DNA of 64,000 bases from LMUY01 sp965276785 (GTDB taxonomy: Bacteria; Pseudomonadota; Alphaproteobacteria; Acetobacterales; Acetobacteraceae): NCBI GenBank assembly GCA_965276785.1, contig OZ255629.1:2170001-2234000 (forward strand). The letters run 5' to 3'. Shown here one piece after another: positions 1 to 8,785 of this stretch (the stretch's first letter is position 1; each line of letters begins with the position of its first letter). The position numbers were made by a program, and so were the translations under genes. The notes under the pieces are model-generated. The model was not told the origin of the DNA and ran no database searches. It saw nothing but the letters and a program-made list of their open reading frames with translations.

Positions 1-2
1 AG

Positions 3-1460
3 GAACTCGGCGACCCGGCGCTGCGGCTCACGCTCGTGGGCCAGGTGGACGCCAAGAGCGTGCTGGCGCTCGACGAGGGGCAGGTCCACCGCACCGGGGT
101 CGCGCCCGACGTGGCCGCCGCGCTGGCCGGCACCCGGGTGTTCGTGGTGCCCACCCGGTTCGCGGCCGGCATCCCGCTCAAGGCGTTGCAGGCGGCCGCA
201 CTTGGGCTGCCGATGGTGGTCACCGGGTTGATCGCGAGCCAGCTCGGCTGGCGCGACGGGGTCGAGGTTCTGGTCGCCGACGATGCCAGCGCCTTCGCCC
301 AGGCTGTGGCGCGACTCTACCGGGATCGGCCGCTTTGGGAGCGGCTCCGCCAGTCCGCACTCGACCGCGCCAGGCAGGACGCCTCGCCGCAGCGCTTCCG
401 CAAGACCGTCCGCGAGATCGTGGAGCGGGTCCCCATCGTGCACCGCCGGGCCGAGCAGGCTCCACCCCTGCCCCGGCCGCCCCCATTCAGCGTGGAGCCG
501 AATACCAGCCGGCCCGCCCAGGCCGATTGGGCCGCCGCCGTGCCGTTCGGCTTCCCGCCGGACGCTGCCATGCCCCAAGTCGGGGTGATCTGCCATCTGT
601 ATCACCCGCACATCGCTGCCGAACTGCGCTTCTACCTGCAGAACATCCCGCAAGCCGATCTCTTCCTCTCGACCGACACCGAGCCGAAGGCGGCCCAGTT
701 GCGCACCGCCTTCGCCGGCTTCGACCGTGGCGAGGTGACCATCCGCGTGCTGCCCAATCGCGGCCGCGACATCGCGCCCAAGCTGGTCGGGTTTGCCGAC
801 ATGCACGCGCGTTACGGCCTGGTGCTGCATCTGCATTCCAAGACCTCGGCCCATGCCGGCTTTCTCGAGCCCTGGCGCAGCTACCTATTCGAGACGCTGC
901 TGGGCTCGCCGCAGATCGTCCGCTCGGTCGCGGACGCCTTCGCCCGGCTGCCCGATCTCGGCATGGTGGCGGCGCAACACTACGAGGGCGTGCGACGCTG
1001 GCTCGGCTGGAATGGCAACTTCGAGGCGGCAGCATCCCTCGCCGGGCGCATGGGCCTGCCGCTGTCCAACCGCCGCGCGCTCGACTTTCCCTCCGGCTCC
1101 ATGTTCTGGGCGCGGCCCGCAGCGCTGCAGCCGCTGCTCGGGCTCGCGCTGCGCTTCGAGGACTTTCCAGAGGAGGGCGCGCAGCTGGATCACACCCCGG
1201 CGCACGCCATCGAGCGCCTGTTCTTCTATGCCTGCGAGCAGAGCGGCCACACCTGGTTCAAGGTTGCCTCGCCGGTGCTGATGCATGAGGACACCACGGT
1301 GACCGAACTGGCCACGCCGGCGGCCCTCAGCCAATTCGTCGCCGAGCGCGGCGTGATGCTGACCGGGCCCGGCCCGATTGCCACCTGCGAGCAGCCAGCG
1401 CCGATGCAGACCCGGGTCGCGCCCGGCCTGGCGCAGCGCCTCGCCGCCCGGCCGCTCTGA
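3..1460 (+). CDS. Glycosyltransferase with RgpF (rhamnan-synthesis F) domain, 5'-truncated by the window edge
   Basis: Open from the first in-frame codon (base 3), so the start lies outside the window. The first ~120 residues look like the C-terminal half of a GT4 glycosyltransferase (VVPTRFAAGIPLKALQAAA, then GLPMVVT, the usual sugar-nucleotide binding end). After a proline-rich linker, residues ~190-440 carry an RgpF-type domain (GVICHLYHP, LPNRGRDIAPKL, LHLHSKTS, FPSGSMFWARP), found in enzymes of rhamnose-rich or O-antigen polysaccharide assembly. It is followed by GT2, GT4 and epimerase genes on the same strand, which supports a surface-glycan role. The sugar substrate cannot be read from the sequence. 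Confidence 0.85.
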   Translation, partial: ELGDPALRLTLVGQVDAKSVLALDEGQVHRTGVAPDVAAALAGTRVFVVPTRFAAGIPLKALQAAALGLPMVVTGLIASQLGWRDGVEVLVADDASAFAQAVARLYRDRPLWERLRQSALDRARQDASPQRFRKTVREIVERVPIVHRRAEQAPPLPRPPPFSVEPNTSRPAQADWAAAVPFGFPPDAAMPQVGVICHLYHPHIAAELRFYLQNIPQADLFLSTDTEPKAAQLRTAFAGFDRGEVTIRVLPNRGRDIAPKLVGFADMHARYGLVLHLHSKTSAHAGFLEPWRSYLFETLLGSPQIVRSVADAFARLPDLGMVAAQHYEGVRRWLGWNGNFEAAASLAGRMGLPLSNRRALDFPSGSMFWARPAALQPLLGLALRFEDFPEEGAQLDHTPAHAIERLFFYACEQSGHTWFKVASPVLMHEDTTVTELATPAALSQFVAERGVMLTGPGPIATCEQPAPMQTRVAPGLAQRLAARPL

Positions 1461-1473
1461 GGTGGCGCTCTCC

Positions 1474-2412
1474 ATGCTGCGCCGGGTGCTGCCGGCACGG
1501 CAACCAGCCCGCGTGTCGGTGGCAATCCCGCTCTACAACCACGCACGCTACATCGAGCAGGCGCTGCGCAGCGTGACGGCCCAAGGCGCCATCGTCCGCG
1601 AAGTGGTGGTGGTGGATGACGGCTCGCAAGACAACGGCGCCGCCGCGGTGCTCCGGCTGGCGCGGGCGGACGAGCGCATCCGGTTGATCCGGCAGGACAA
1701 CCGCGGAGCGCACGCGGCGCTGGCGCGGGCGCTGGCGGACTGCGGCGGCGAATTGTTGGCGATCCTGAACTCGGACGATGCTTGGCTGCCCGGCCGGCTG
1801 CAGGCGCTGGCCACCGCGTTGGACGCCGATCCCGCCGCTGGGTTCGCCGTCTCTGGGCTCGACTTCATGGACGCCGCCGGCAACCCGGCCGTGAACGACT
1901 GGCAGCGTGCCGCCCTGCGCTTCCACACCGACGGCGCCGAACTCGGCGTGGCGCTGCTGAACGGCAACTTCGTCCAGACCACGTCCAACCTACTGATCCG
2001 CCGCACTTGCTGGGAGGCCGTCGGCCCATTCGCCGCCTTGCGCTACACGCACGACCTGGACTGGATGCTGCGCGCCCTGGCGCTTGGGCAGCGCATGGTC
2101 CGCGTGGAGCCGACCTTGCTGCGCTACCGCATGCACCCGGCCAACACCATCGGCGAGGACCACCGCCGCGTGCGGGAAGAATGGGCGATGGTCGCCGGCG
2201 CCTGGCTCACCGCGCTGTGGGACCGCCCCGGCGCGCCGCCCATCGACTGGACGCAGGCGGCCGCCGCGGCCCGCGTGCTGCGCACCCACGAGCTGGACCG
2301 TGCCGCCGCGCTGGCCATGGCCTATCTCCGTCGCGAAGGCGCTCCCACGCTGGACCGGAGCGCGCTCCCCGGCGATGCTTTCGTCCGGGCCGAACTGGCT
2401 GAGCTGTGCTGA
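1474..2412 (+). CDS. Family 2 glycosyltransferase
   Basis: 312 residues. The N-terminus has the GT-A start VSVAIPLYNHARYIEQAL, then VVVDDGSQDNG and the NSDDAW acidic motif that binds metal and nucleotide sugar, all typical of GT2. No membrane segment is evident, so it is probably a cytoplasmic enzyme adding one sugar to a lipid-linked glycan. ATG 1474 is 13 bases after the previous stop; an in-frame GTG at 1462 is an alternative four codons upstream. The next gene begins 16 bases downstream. Confidence 0.85.
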   Translation: MLRRVLPARQPARVSVAIPLYNHARYIEQALRSVTAQGAIVREVVVVDDGSQDNGAAAVLRLARADERIRLIRQDNRGAHAALARALADCGGELLAILNSDDAWLPGRLQALATALDADPAAGFAVSGLDFMDAAGNPAVNDWQRAALRFHTDGAELGVALLNGNFVQTTSNLLIRRTCWEAVGPFAALRYTHDLDWMLRALALGQRMVRVEPTLLRYRMHPANTIGEDHRRVREEWAMVAGAWLTALWDRPGAPPIDWTQAAAAARVLRTHELDRAAALAMAYLRREGAPTLDRSALPGDAFVRAELAELC

Positions 2413-2428
2413 ACCGTCCGCGCGACCC

Positions 2429-3661
2429 ATGCGCCTGCTGATCCTCTCCAATCTCTATCCCCCCAACGTGGTCGGCGGCTACGAGCGGCTGTGCTTTGAG
2501 GTCACGTCGGCCCTGGCCTCCCGCGGCCATGACATGACCGTGCTCACCAGCGGCTACGGCGGCCAAGTCGCGGAGTTCGCCGGGCAACGGATCCTGCGCA
2601 AGTGGCAGTTGCTGGCCGGGGCGGAGATCTACGCGCCGTTCACCGGAGACCGCGAGGCAGCCAACCGGCACAACCGGGCGGTGCTGCAGCGCGTGCTGGC
2701 CGAGACGCGGCCGAATGTCGTGTTTTGCTGGAACCTGTTCTTCCTGGACGCCGGCGTGCTGGACGCTCTGGAGGCCAGCCGAATCCGCACCGTCGTCATG
2801 CTAACAGACAACTGGCTGCTGACCATGCGAAACCCGCAATTCTGGACCGATTACGTCAACCGTCACGTGCTCGCAAACGCCTGCTTCCAGCCGCCGCCGG
2901 TCCGAGCTCCCCTCCCTTGGCCGAAACGCCTGGCCGCGCGGCTGCTGCGCCGGCCGCTTGGCCTGGAAGCCATCTTCGGCGCCGGCTTCGTCCGCGACCT
3001 CTATGCCGCGGGGGGCTTAGGCTTTCCCGTCCACCGGGTGATCCAGAACGGCGTCCACCAGGCCAGCTATGGCGACGCACCGCTGCCCGACCGCACCAGG
3101 CTGGTGCAGCCCGGCACGCTGCGGCTGCTGTTCGCCGGACGCATGGTGGACTTAAAGGCGCCCGATACCTGCGTCGAGGCGTTGCAGCATCTCCAACTCG
3201 ACGGGTTGAGGGTGGAACTCACCTTGCTGGGCGACACGCGGGACACGGCGTTCATGGCTCGCCTGCATGCCCAGATCGAGGCAAGCGGCCGGGCGGCCCA
3301 GATCAGCCTTCGCCTCCCCGTGGCGGAAGCAGAGCTGCCCGGCCTGTTCGCGGAGCATGACATCTACCTGTTCCCATCGCGCTACGAACCGTTCTCGCTG
3401 ACGTTGATCCATGCGATGGCGCTTGGGATCCCAACGGTGGCTAGCCGCGTGGGCGGCAATCCGGAAATCCTGACCGATGGCACCAGCGGCTTGCTGTTCC
3501 CTCAGGGAGACGCCGCCGCCCTGGCCGCGTGCGTGCGGCGGCTGGCGCAAGACGGCGCCCTGCGCCAGCATCTCGCCCAGGGCGGCCGCGCGGCGGCGCA
3601 GGGTTTCACTTTCGAGCGCATGGTGGACGAGATGGCCGCGTTCCTCGGCCGCACGGTATGA
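2429..3661 (+). CDS. Family 4 glycosyltransferase
   Basis: 410 residues with the two-domain GT-B plan. The N-terminal acceptor domain starts LILSNLYPPNVVGGYER. The C-terminal donor domain has LLFAGRMVDLKAPD and the E-x7-E region SRYEPFSLTLIHAMALGIP followed by VASRVGGNPEIL. This predicts a retaining, nucleotide-sugar-dependent glycosyltransferase of the GT4 class. Its stop overlaps the ATG of the next gene (ATGA at 3658-3661), which indicates translational coupling with the epimerase. Donor and acceptor are unknown. Confidence 0.87.
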   Translation: MRLLILSNLYPPNVVGGYERLCFEVTSALASRGHDMTVLTSGYGGQVAEFAGQRILRKWQLLAGAEIYAPFTGDREAANRHNRAVLQRVLAETRPNVVFCWNLFFLDAGVLDALEASRIRTVVMLTDNWLLTMRNPQFWTDYVNRHVLANACFQPPPVRAPLPWPKRLAARLLRRPLGLEAIFGAGFVRDLYAAGGLGFPVHRVIQNGVHQASYGDAPLPDRTRLVQPGTLRLLFAGRMVDLKAPDTCVEALQHLQLDGLRVELTLLGDTRDTAFMARLHAQIEASGRAAQISLRLPVAEAELPGLFAEHDIYLFPSRYEPFSLTLIHAMALGIPTVASRVGGNPEILTDGTSGLLFPQGDAAALAACVRRLAQDGALRQHLAQGGRAAAQGFTFERMVDEMAAFLGRTV

Positions 3662-4608
3662 CGGGGTTGCGGGATGTGCCCTGCCTGGTGCTGGGCGCCG
3701 GTGGCTTCATCGGCAGCCATCTCTGCCACGCTCTGGTCCGCGCCGGCGCCCGGGTGCACGGCTTCGGCCGCCGCCCGGCCTTCGACTCGCTCCCTGCGAT
3801 GCGCTTCACCGCGGGCGAGTTCACCGACCGCGCCGCGCTGGCGCTGGCCGTGGACGGGGCCGAAATCGTGTTCCACCTGTTGGGCGGCACCAACCCCGAG
3901 GTGTCGAACAAGGACCCGATCGCCGACCTGCAGGTGAACACCATCGCGGGGGTCCAGATGGCCGAGCTGTGCCGCACCGCCGGAGTCCGCACCGTGGTGT
4001 TCATTTCCTCCGGCGGCGCCGTCTATGGCGTGCCCAAGACGGTGCCAATCCCCGAGGACGCGCCGACCCACCCGATTTCGGCCTACGGCATCAACAAGCT
4101 CATGGTGGAGAAATACCTCCAGCTCTACGCCCGGCTCGGCGGGGCCAGGCCGGTGATCCTGCGCGTGGCCAACCCGTTCGGCCCGTATCAGAGCCCGTTC
4201 CGCCGGCAGGGATTGGTGCCGGCGCTGATCGAGACGGTGCTGGCTGGGCGTGCCGCCGAAATCTGGGGTGACGGCCAAGTGGTGCGGGATTACCTCTACG
4301 TGGGCGACCTGGCCGAAGCCATTGTCGCGGCCGCCAGCTACTCGGGGCCTTGCCAGGTGTTCAACGTGGGCTCCGGCCAGGGCCGTTCCGTGCTCGCCGT
4401 GCTGGACGACGTTTGCGCGGTGCTGGGTCGCCAGCGGCCCGCTCTCGCCTGGCGGGCCGGGCGCAGCGCGGACGTCCCTGCGAGCGTGCTGGACTGCAGC
4501 CGGGCAGCGGCGGAACTTGGCTGGCGCCCGCACACCCCTTGGAACCAGGGCATCCGGCTGACCGCAGAATGGGTCGGGCGGCAATTCGCAGAAGGAGCAC
4601 GCCGATGA
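3658..4608 (+). CDS. NAD(P)-dependent epimerase/dehydratase (extended SDR)
   Basis: 316 residues. The Rossmann glycine motif LGAGGFIGSHL is at the N-terminus, followed by FISSGGAVYG and the catalytic Tyr-x3-Lys SAYGINKLMVEKYL. This is the arrangement of UDP-glucose 4-epimerase-like and other sugar-nucleotide-modifying SDRs. It probably converts a sugar nucleotide used by the neighbouring transferases. It overlaps the genes on both sides by four bases (ATGA at 3658 and at 4605). The exact sugar specificity cannot be assigned. Confidence 0.87.
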   Translation: MTGLRDVPCLVLGAGGFIGSHLCHALVRAGARVHGFGRRPAFDSLPAMRFTAGEFTDRAALALAVDGAEIVFHLLGGTNPEVSNKDPIADLQVNTIAGVQMAELCRTAGVRTVVFISSGGAVYGVPKTVPIPEDAPTHPISAYGINKLMVEKYLQLYARLGGARPVILRVANPFGPYQSPFRRQGLVPALIETVLAGRAAEIWGDGQVVRDYLYVGDLAEAIVAAASYSGPCQVFNVGSGQGRSVLAVLDDVCAVLGRQRPALAWRAGRSADVPASVLDCSRAAAELGWRPHTPWNQGIRLTAEWVGRQFAEGARR

Positions 4609-5969
4609 GCAAGCGCCAGATGAAGCTGGGCATGTCGATGCGCGGCCTAGGCTATCACGTCGCCGCCTGGCGCCACCCCGACACCCCGGCCGACGGCACG
4701 CTGCGCTTCGACCACTATGTCCGCAACGCCCAAATGGCCGAGCAGGGCCTGTTCGACATGATCTTCTTCGCCGACGGCATCGGCGTGCGCGAGAAGGACG
4801 AGCCGCGCGGCTCGCTGGCCCGCTCGGGCTACGAGATCGTCGAGCTGGAGCCGATGACCTTGCTCCCGGCGCTCGCAGCCCTCACCCAGCACATCGGCCT
4901 CGTCACCACCGCCAGCACCACCTACAACGAGCCATTCCACGTCGCCCGCAAGTTCGCCACCCTCGACCTGATCAGCGGCGGCCGCGCCGGCTGGAACATG
5001 GTCACCTCCTGGTCCGACGCCGAGGCGCAAAACTTCAACCGCGCCAAGCACCTCGACTACGACACCCGCTACGAACGCGCTGCCGAGTTCGTCGAGGTGG
5101 TCAAGGGCCTATGGGATAGCTGGGAGCCCGGCGCCTTCGTCTACGACCGTGAGAACAGCGTGTTCTACGACGAGAGCAAGCTGCATCTGCTGAACCACCG
5201 CGGCAAGCATTTCCAGGTGAAAGGCCCGCTCAACGTCGCCCGCATGCCGCAAGGCCGCCCCATCCTGGTGCAAGCCGGCGCCTCCGAGCCCGGCCGCGAG
5301 ATCGCCGCCCAGTCAGCCGATGTGATCTACGCCGCGCAGAACGACCTCGCCGCGATGAAGACCTACTACGACGACGTCAAAGGCCGCATGGCCCGCTACG
5401 GCCGCGACTGGGACGACCTCAAGATCATGCCGCAACTGCGCCCGGTCGTCGGCGCCACCCGCGCGGAGGCGCAGGCCAAGTTCGACGCGCTGCAGGAGCT
5501 GGTGGACCCCCTGGTCGGCCTGGCCCGCGTCTACAACGCGCTCGGCGACCTCTCCGGCTACCCGGTCGACGGCCCGGTCCCCGAACCCATCGAGGAGCCG
5601 CAAGTGCGCAGCAGCCAGGCCCGCATCATGCAGCGGGTGCGGGAGAACAACTGGACCATTCGCGAATTATGCCAGCACCTCGCGGGCGAAGGCGGCAGCG
5701 CCCTCATCGGCACCGCCGCCGACATCGCCGACCGCATGGAGGAATGGATGGACGCCGACGCCTGCGACGGCTTCAACATCACCCCCAACCAATTGCCCGG
5801 CGGTTGCGAAGATTTCGTCCGCTTCGTCACGCCCGAGTTGCAACGCCGCGGCCGCTTCCGCACGGCGTATGAGGGCAAGACCTTGCGCGAGAATCTGGGC
5901 CTAAAGCCGCACGTGAACCGTTATGTCACGGCCCGCCACGCGGAGCCGGCGCGGCTCGCATCGGACTGA
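4605..5969 (+). CDS. Flavin-dependent monooxygenase, NtaA/SnaA/DszA-type (LLM class)
   Basis: 454 residues. The start (LGMSMRGLGYHVAAWRHP), LFDMIFFADGIG, GLVTTASTTYNEPFHVARKF and RAGWNMVTSW are hallmarks of the bacterial-luciferase-like NtaA/SnaA/DszA subfamily. These use reduced FMN from a partner reductase to oxidise amines or sulfur compounds. The ATG overlaps the epimerase stop (ATGA), but the function is unrelated to glycans. The oxidase/ABC importer operon on the opposite strand begins just beyond, so a scavenging role for organic nitrogen or sulfur is a reasonable inference. The substrate is unknown. Confidence 0.88.
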   Translation: MSKRQMKLGMSMRGLGYHVAAWRHPDTPADGTLRFDHYVRNAQMAEQGLFDMIFFADGIGVREKDEPRGSLARSGYEIVELEPMTLLPALAALTQHIGLVTTASTTYNEPFHVARKFATLDLISGGRAGWNMVTSWSDAEAQNFNRAKHLDYDTRYERAAEFVEVVKGLWDSWEPGAFVYDRENSVFYDESKLHLLNHRGKHFQVKGPLNVARMPQGRPILVQAGASEPGREIAAQSADVIYAAQNDLAAMKTYYDDVKGRMARYGRDWDDLKIMPQLRPVVGATRAEAQAKFDALQELVDPLVGLARVYNALGDLSGYPVDGPVPEPIEEPQVRSSQARIMQRVRENNWTIRELCQHLAGEGGSALIGTAADIADRMEEWMDADACDGFNITPNQLPGGCEDFVRFVTPELQRRGRFRTAYEGKTLRENLGLKPHVNRYVTARHAEPARLASD

Positions 5970-5994
5970 CGCTTAGCCACCCCTAATACGTAGG

Positions 5995-6014
5995 GTGGGC
6001 TGCTCGCAGCCCAC
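5995..6014. terminator. Perfect hairpin between convergent genes
   Basis: GTGGGCTG / CTCG / CAGCCCAC forms an 8-bp perfect stem with a 4-base loop. It lies in the 72-base gap between the convergent monooxygenase and ABC ATPase genes. No T tract follows on either strand, so a bidirectional terminator role is inferred from position only. Confidence 0.45.
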
Positions 6015-6041
6015 CAGCTCGCGCGGCTGTCTTGAACGCAG

Positions 6042-6878
6042 CTATTCTTCATCCATCTCGGGCATGATGCGCCGCAACACCGACTCGCGCACGGCAAGGT
6101 AGTCGCCCCCGGTCCGGATATCGCGGCTCTTGCGGGACCGGGTGGCAAATTGCCGCGAAAACGGCACTGCAACCCGCTCGACCACCCGGCCAGGACCCGC
6201 GGCCATCACGGCAATGCCCGTGCTGCAGAACACCGCCTCGTCCACGTCATGCGTGATGAACAGGATGGTCTTGCCCGTCTCGTGCCAGATGCGTACGATC
6301 TCGCGCTGCATCTGCTCCCTGGTCAATGCGTCGAGCGCGCCGAACGGCTCGTCGACCAGAAGGATCTCGCTCTCGTTGGCCAAGGCCCGCGCCAAGGCCA
6401 CGCGCTGCTGCATGCCGCCGGACAGCTCATACGGCCGCCGGTCCCGCGCCGCCGCTAGCCCGACCAGCGCCAGATAGCGCTCGACCGCGCGCTGCCGCTC
6501 CGCTTTCGGCACGCCCCGCGCCCGCGGACCCAGCTCGACGTTGCCGAACACGCTGAGCCAAGGGAACAGCGTCGGCTGCTGCAACACCACCGCCCGGTCG
6601 GCGCCGGGCCGCCGCACCGCGCGCCCGTTCAACAGCACCCGCCCCTGGCTCGCCGGCACGAACCCGGCAATGACGTGCATCAACGTGCTCTTGCCGCAGC
6701 CGGATGGCCCGACGATGGTGACGAAGTCGCCCGCATCGATCCGCAGCGACACATTGTCCAGCGCACACACCGCAGCCGCCCCGCTCCCATAGGTGACCGA
6801 GACGTTCTGCAGGTCCAGCAGCGGCTTGCTGGCCGGGGTAGCATCCGGCGTCGCGACGGCGGTTTGGGCGAAGCTCAC
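6042..6878 (-). CDS. ABC transporter ATP-binding protein, nitrate/sulfonate/taurine type
   Basis: 278 residues. Walker A GPSGCGKST, Q-loop region VLQQPTLFPW, signature LSGGMQQRVALARAL, Walker B ILLVDEPFGALD and the H-loop FITHDVDEAVF are all present. This is the NrtD/SsuB/TauB class, energising a two-component inner-membrane importer. I chose GTG 6878: it overlaps the permease stop (GTGA, 6875-6878), and the longer upstream reading is the permease in another frame. It is the last gene of the oxidase-binding protein-permease-ATPase operon. Confidence 0.92.
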   Translation of the reverse strand: MSFAQTAVATPDATPASKPLLDLQNVSVTYGSGAAAVCALDNVSLRIDAGDFVTIVGPSGCGKSTLMHVIAGFVPASQGRVLLNGRAVRRPGADRAVVLQQPTLFPWLSVFGNVELGPRARGVPKAERQRAVERYLALVGLAAARDRRPYELSGGMQQRVALARALANESEILLVDEPFGALDALTREQMQREIVRIWHETGKTILFITHDVDEAVFCSTGIAVMAAGPGRVVERVAVPFSRQFATRSRKSRDIRTGGDYLAVRESVLRRIMPEMDEE

Positions 6879-7723
6879 GCCCGCCCCGCCCACGGCACCA
6901 CCCAGCGTTCGACGGCCACCATCACCCGGTCCAGCAAGACGGCAATCACGCCGATCACCGCGATGCCCAGGAACACGTAGTTGGTCCGTAGATACTGGCT
7001 CGAATTCAGGATGAGGAACCCCAGCCCGCTGCTCGCCGCCACGATCTCCGCCGCCACCAGCGAGCCGAACGTGACGCCCACCGTCAGCCGCGCGGCAGTA
7101 AACAAGGCCGGCAGGGTCGCGGGCACGATCACCGAGCGGAACACCTGCCGCTCCGACAGGCCTAGCGAGCGCGCCACCCGCAGCCGGTCCTCCTGCACGC
7201 CGCGAACCGCCGCCGCCGCCGAGACGATCATGATCGGCGCCCCAGACAGGAACAGCAGCGTCATCTTGGACGCCTCGCCGATGCCAAGCCACAGCACCAG
7301 CAGCATGTAATAGCCGAGCGGCGGCAGCGGGCGGAAGAAGCCGACGAACGGATCGACCGCCGCGTAGAGCAGCTTGTGGCGCCCCATGGCCAAGCCCAAC
7401 GGCACGCCGATGGCCACCGCCGCACCGAAGCCGACGCCGACGCGCAACAGGCTATAGGCGGTATGCTCCAGCAGCGTATGGCCGCGATAGCCGCTGCTCT
7501 GCGCCGCCACCATCGCCCGCCACACCGACAACGGTGACGGCAGGAAGGTGGGTGAGACGAGCTGCAGCCACGCCGCCAGGCTCCACGCCGCCAGGGCCGC
7601 CAGCACGGCCACCGCGCCCACCAGGCGGACGCCGATCGCGCCCGCCGCCGGGCCCCAAGCCGAGCGCAGCGGCCGGTGCATGGATGCTGCGGCCGACAGG
7701 GCGGGGTCGCCGCTTGCGCTCAC
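6875..7723 (-). CDS. ABC transporter permease, nitrate/sulfonate/taurine type
   Basis: 282 residues with about six hydrophobic segments. The cytoplasmic EAA-type loop is visible around VQEDRLRVARSLGLSERQVF, with a downstream IVPATLP. This matches the SsuC/TauC/NrtB permease family, the membrane channel of the importer. GTG 7723 overlaps the TGA that ends the binding-protein gene in its corrected frame (GTGA 7720-7723), and its own stop overlaps the ATPase start in the same way. The three transport genes are thus translationally coupled. Confidence 0.92.
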   Translation of the reverse strand: MSASGDPALSAAASMHRPLRSAWGPAAGAIGVRLVGAVAVLAALAAWSLAAWLQLVSPTFLPSPLSVWRAMVAAQSSGYRGHTLLEHTAYSLLRVGVGFGAAVAIGVPLGLAMGRHKLLYAAVDPFVGFFRPLPPLGYYMLLVLWLGIGEASKMTLLFLSGAPIMIVSAAAAVRGVQEDRLRVARSLGLSERQVFRSVIVPATLPALFTAARLTVGVTFGSLVAAEIVAASSGLGFLILNSSQYLRTNYVFLGIAVIGVIAVLLDRVMVAVERWVVPWAGRA

Positions 7724-8759
7724 TTCGGGGCGGAGGGGACATTGGCTTGCTGCAGGAAGCGCGCATCGATGCCGGCGGCCAGTTGCGCCCGGATCGGCGC
7801 TTCTCGATCAGGCTGCTGGCCTGCAGGAACTGGCCGATCCGCTCGCAGGAGTCGATCAGCCCTGCCTGGTCGCCATTCCCCATCCAGTGCGCGCTTAACT
7901 GCTCCTGCCGATCGGGGAAGCTGGTCGCCGGTGGCAGCGCGCCCGCTTTCAGCTCGGCCGGGGTGAGCTCGTATTCCTTCATCATCGCCGCATAGGCGCC
8001 GGGCCCGTTGGCGTTCACCCAAGCCACCGCCCGCAAGTTCTGCTCCACCCATTGCTGCACCACGTCGGGATGCTGCTCAGCGAACGCGTTGGACACCACG
8101 GCCACGTCGCCGGCAAAATAGCCCTTCTTGGCCATCTCCCCGTCATCAGTCAGCAGCGTACCGCCCGTGGCCGTGAGCTTGGACAGGATCGGCGCCCAAA
8201 TCTGCGCGGCATCGATTTGCCCGGTCGTCCAGGCCGCGACGATCGGCTGCGGCTGCAAGTTCACCAGCGTCACGTCGTCCGGGCTCAGCCCGTTCTCCTT
8301 CAGCACGCCCTGCAGCATGTAGTCGGCGCCGGAGCCGAACGGCACGCCGATGCGCTTGCCCTTGAGGTCGGCCATGGTCTCGACGCCAGGGCGCACCACC
8401 AGGCCATCGGCGGTGCCGGGGATGTCGAAGATGGTGATCAGGCGGTAGGGAATGCCCTGCGCCAGGCCCGCGACGAACACCGGCAGCCCGACCAGGCCGA
8501 AATCCACCGCGCCGGCGGCAAAGGCGGTGTTCACGTCGGCGCCGGAGCTGAAGTTCTTCCACGCCACCGGCACGCCGGCGGCCTGGTCGAACCAGCCCGC
8601 CTGCTTCATCGCCCCTTCCGGCACCGCCACCAGCGGCTGATAGGCCATGGTCACGCCCTGCGGCGGCGATGCGGCGCGCGCCGAGGCGGCAAGCCCGGCC
8701 GCCACCAGGAACACGGCAGCCCGGCGGCCAATGGCTCGACCCTCACCCAGCTTCACCAT
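7720..8759 (-). pseudogene. ABC transporter substrate-binding protein (NMT1/TauA-like), frameshifted near the 3' end
   Basis: The ATG at 8759 opens a protein with a twin-arginine-containing signal region and Ala-x-Ala cleavage (AASARA). It then shows the periplasmic SsuA/TauA-like fold: PLVAVPEGAMKQAGWFD, LKGKRIGVPFGSGADYMLQG, QPIVAAWTTGQIDAAQIW. The frame holds to about base 7800 (SLIEK) and then turns to nonsense that runs through the next gene. One frame over, the expected C-terminus (APIRAQLAAGID to NVPSAPK, stop) ends exactly at 7720, overlapping the permease start. The span is 1040 bases, one short of a multiple of three. A single missing base near 7800 explains everything; whether it is a mutation or a sequencing error cannot be told here. 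The likely ligand class is a sulfonate- or nitrogen-containing small molecule. Confidence 0.85.
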
Positions 8760-8785
8760 GGCAACCTCCTTCCAATGCCAACCCG

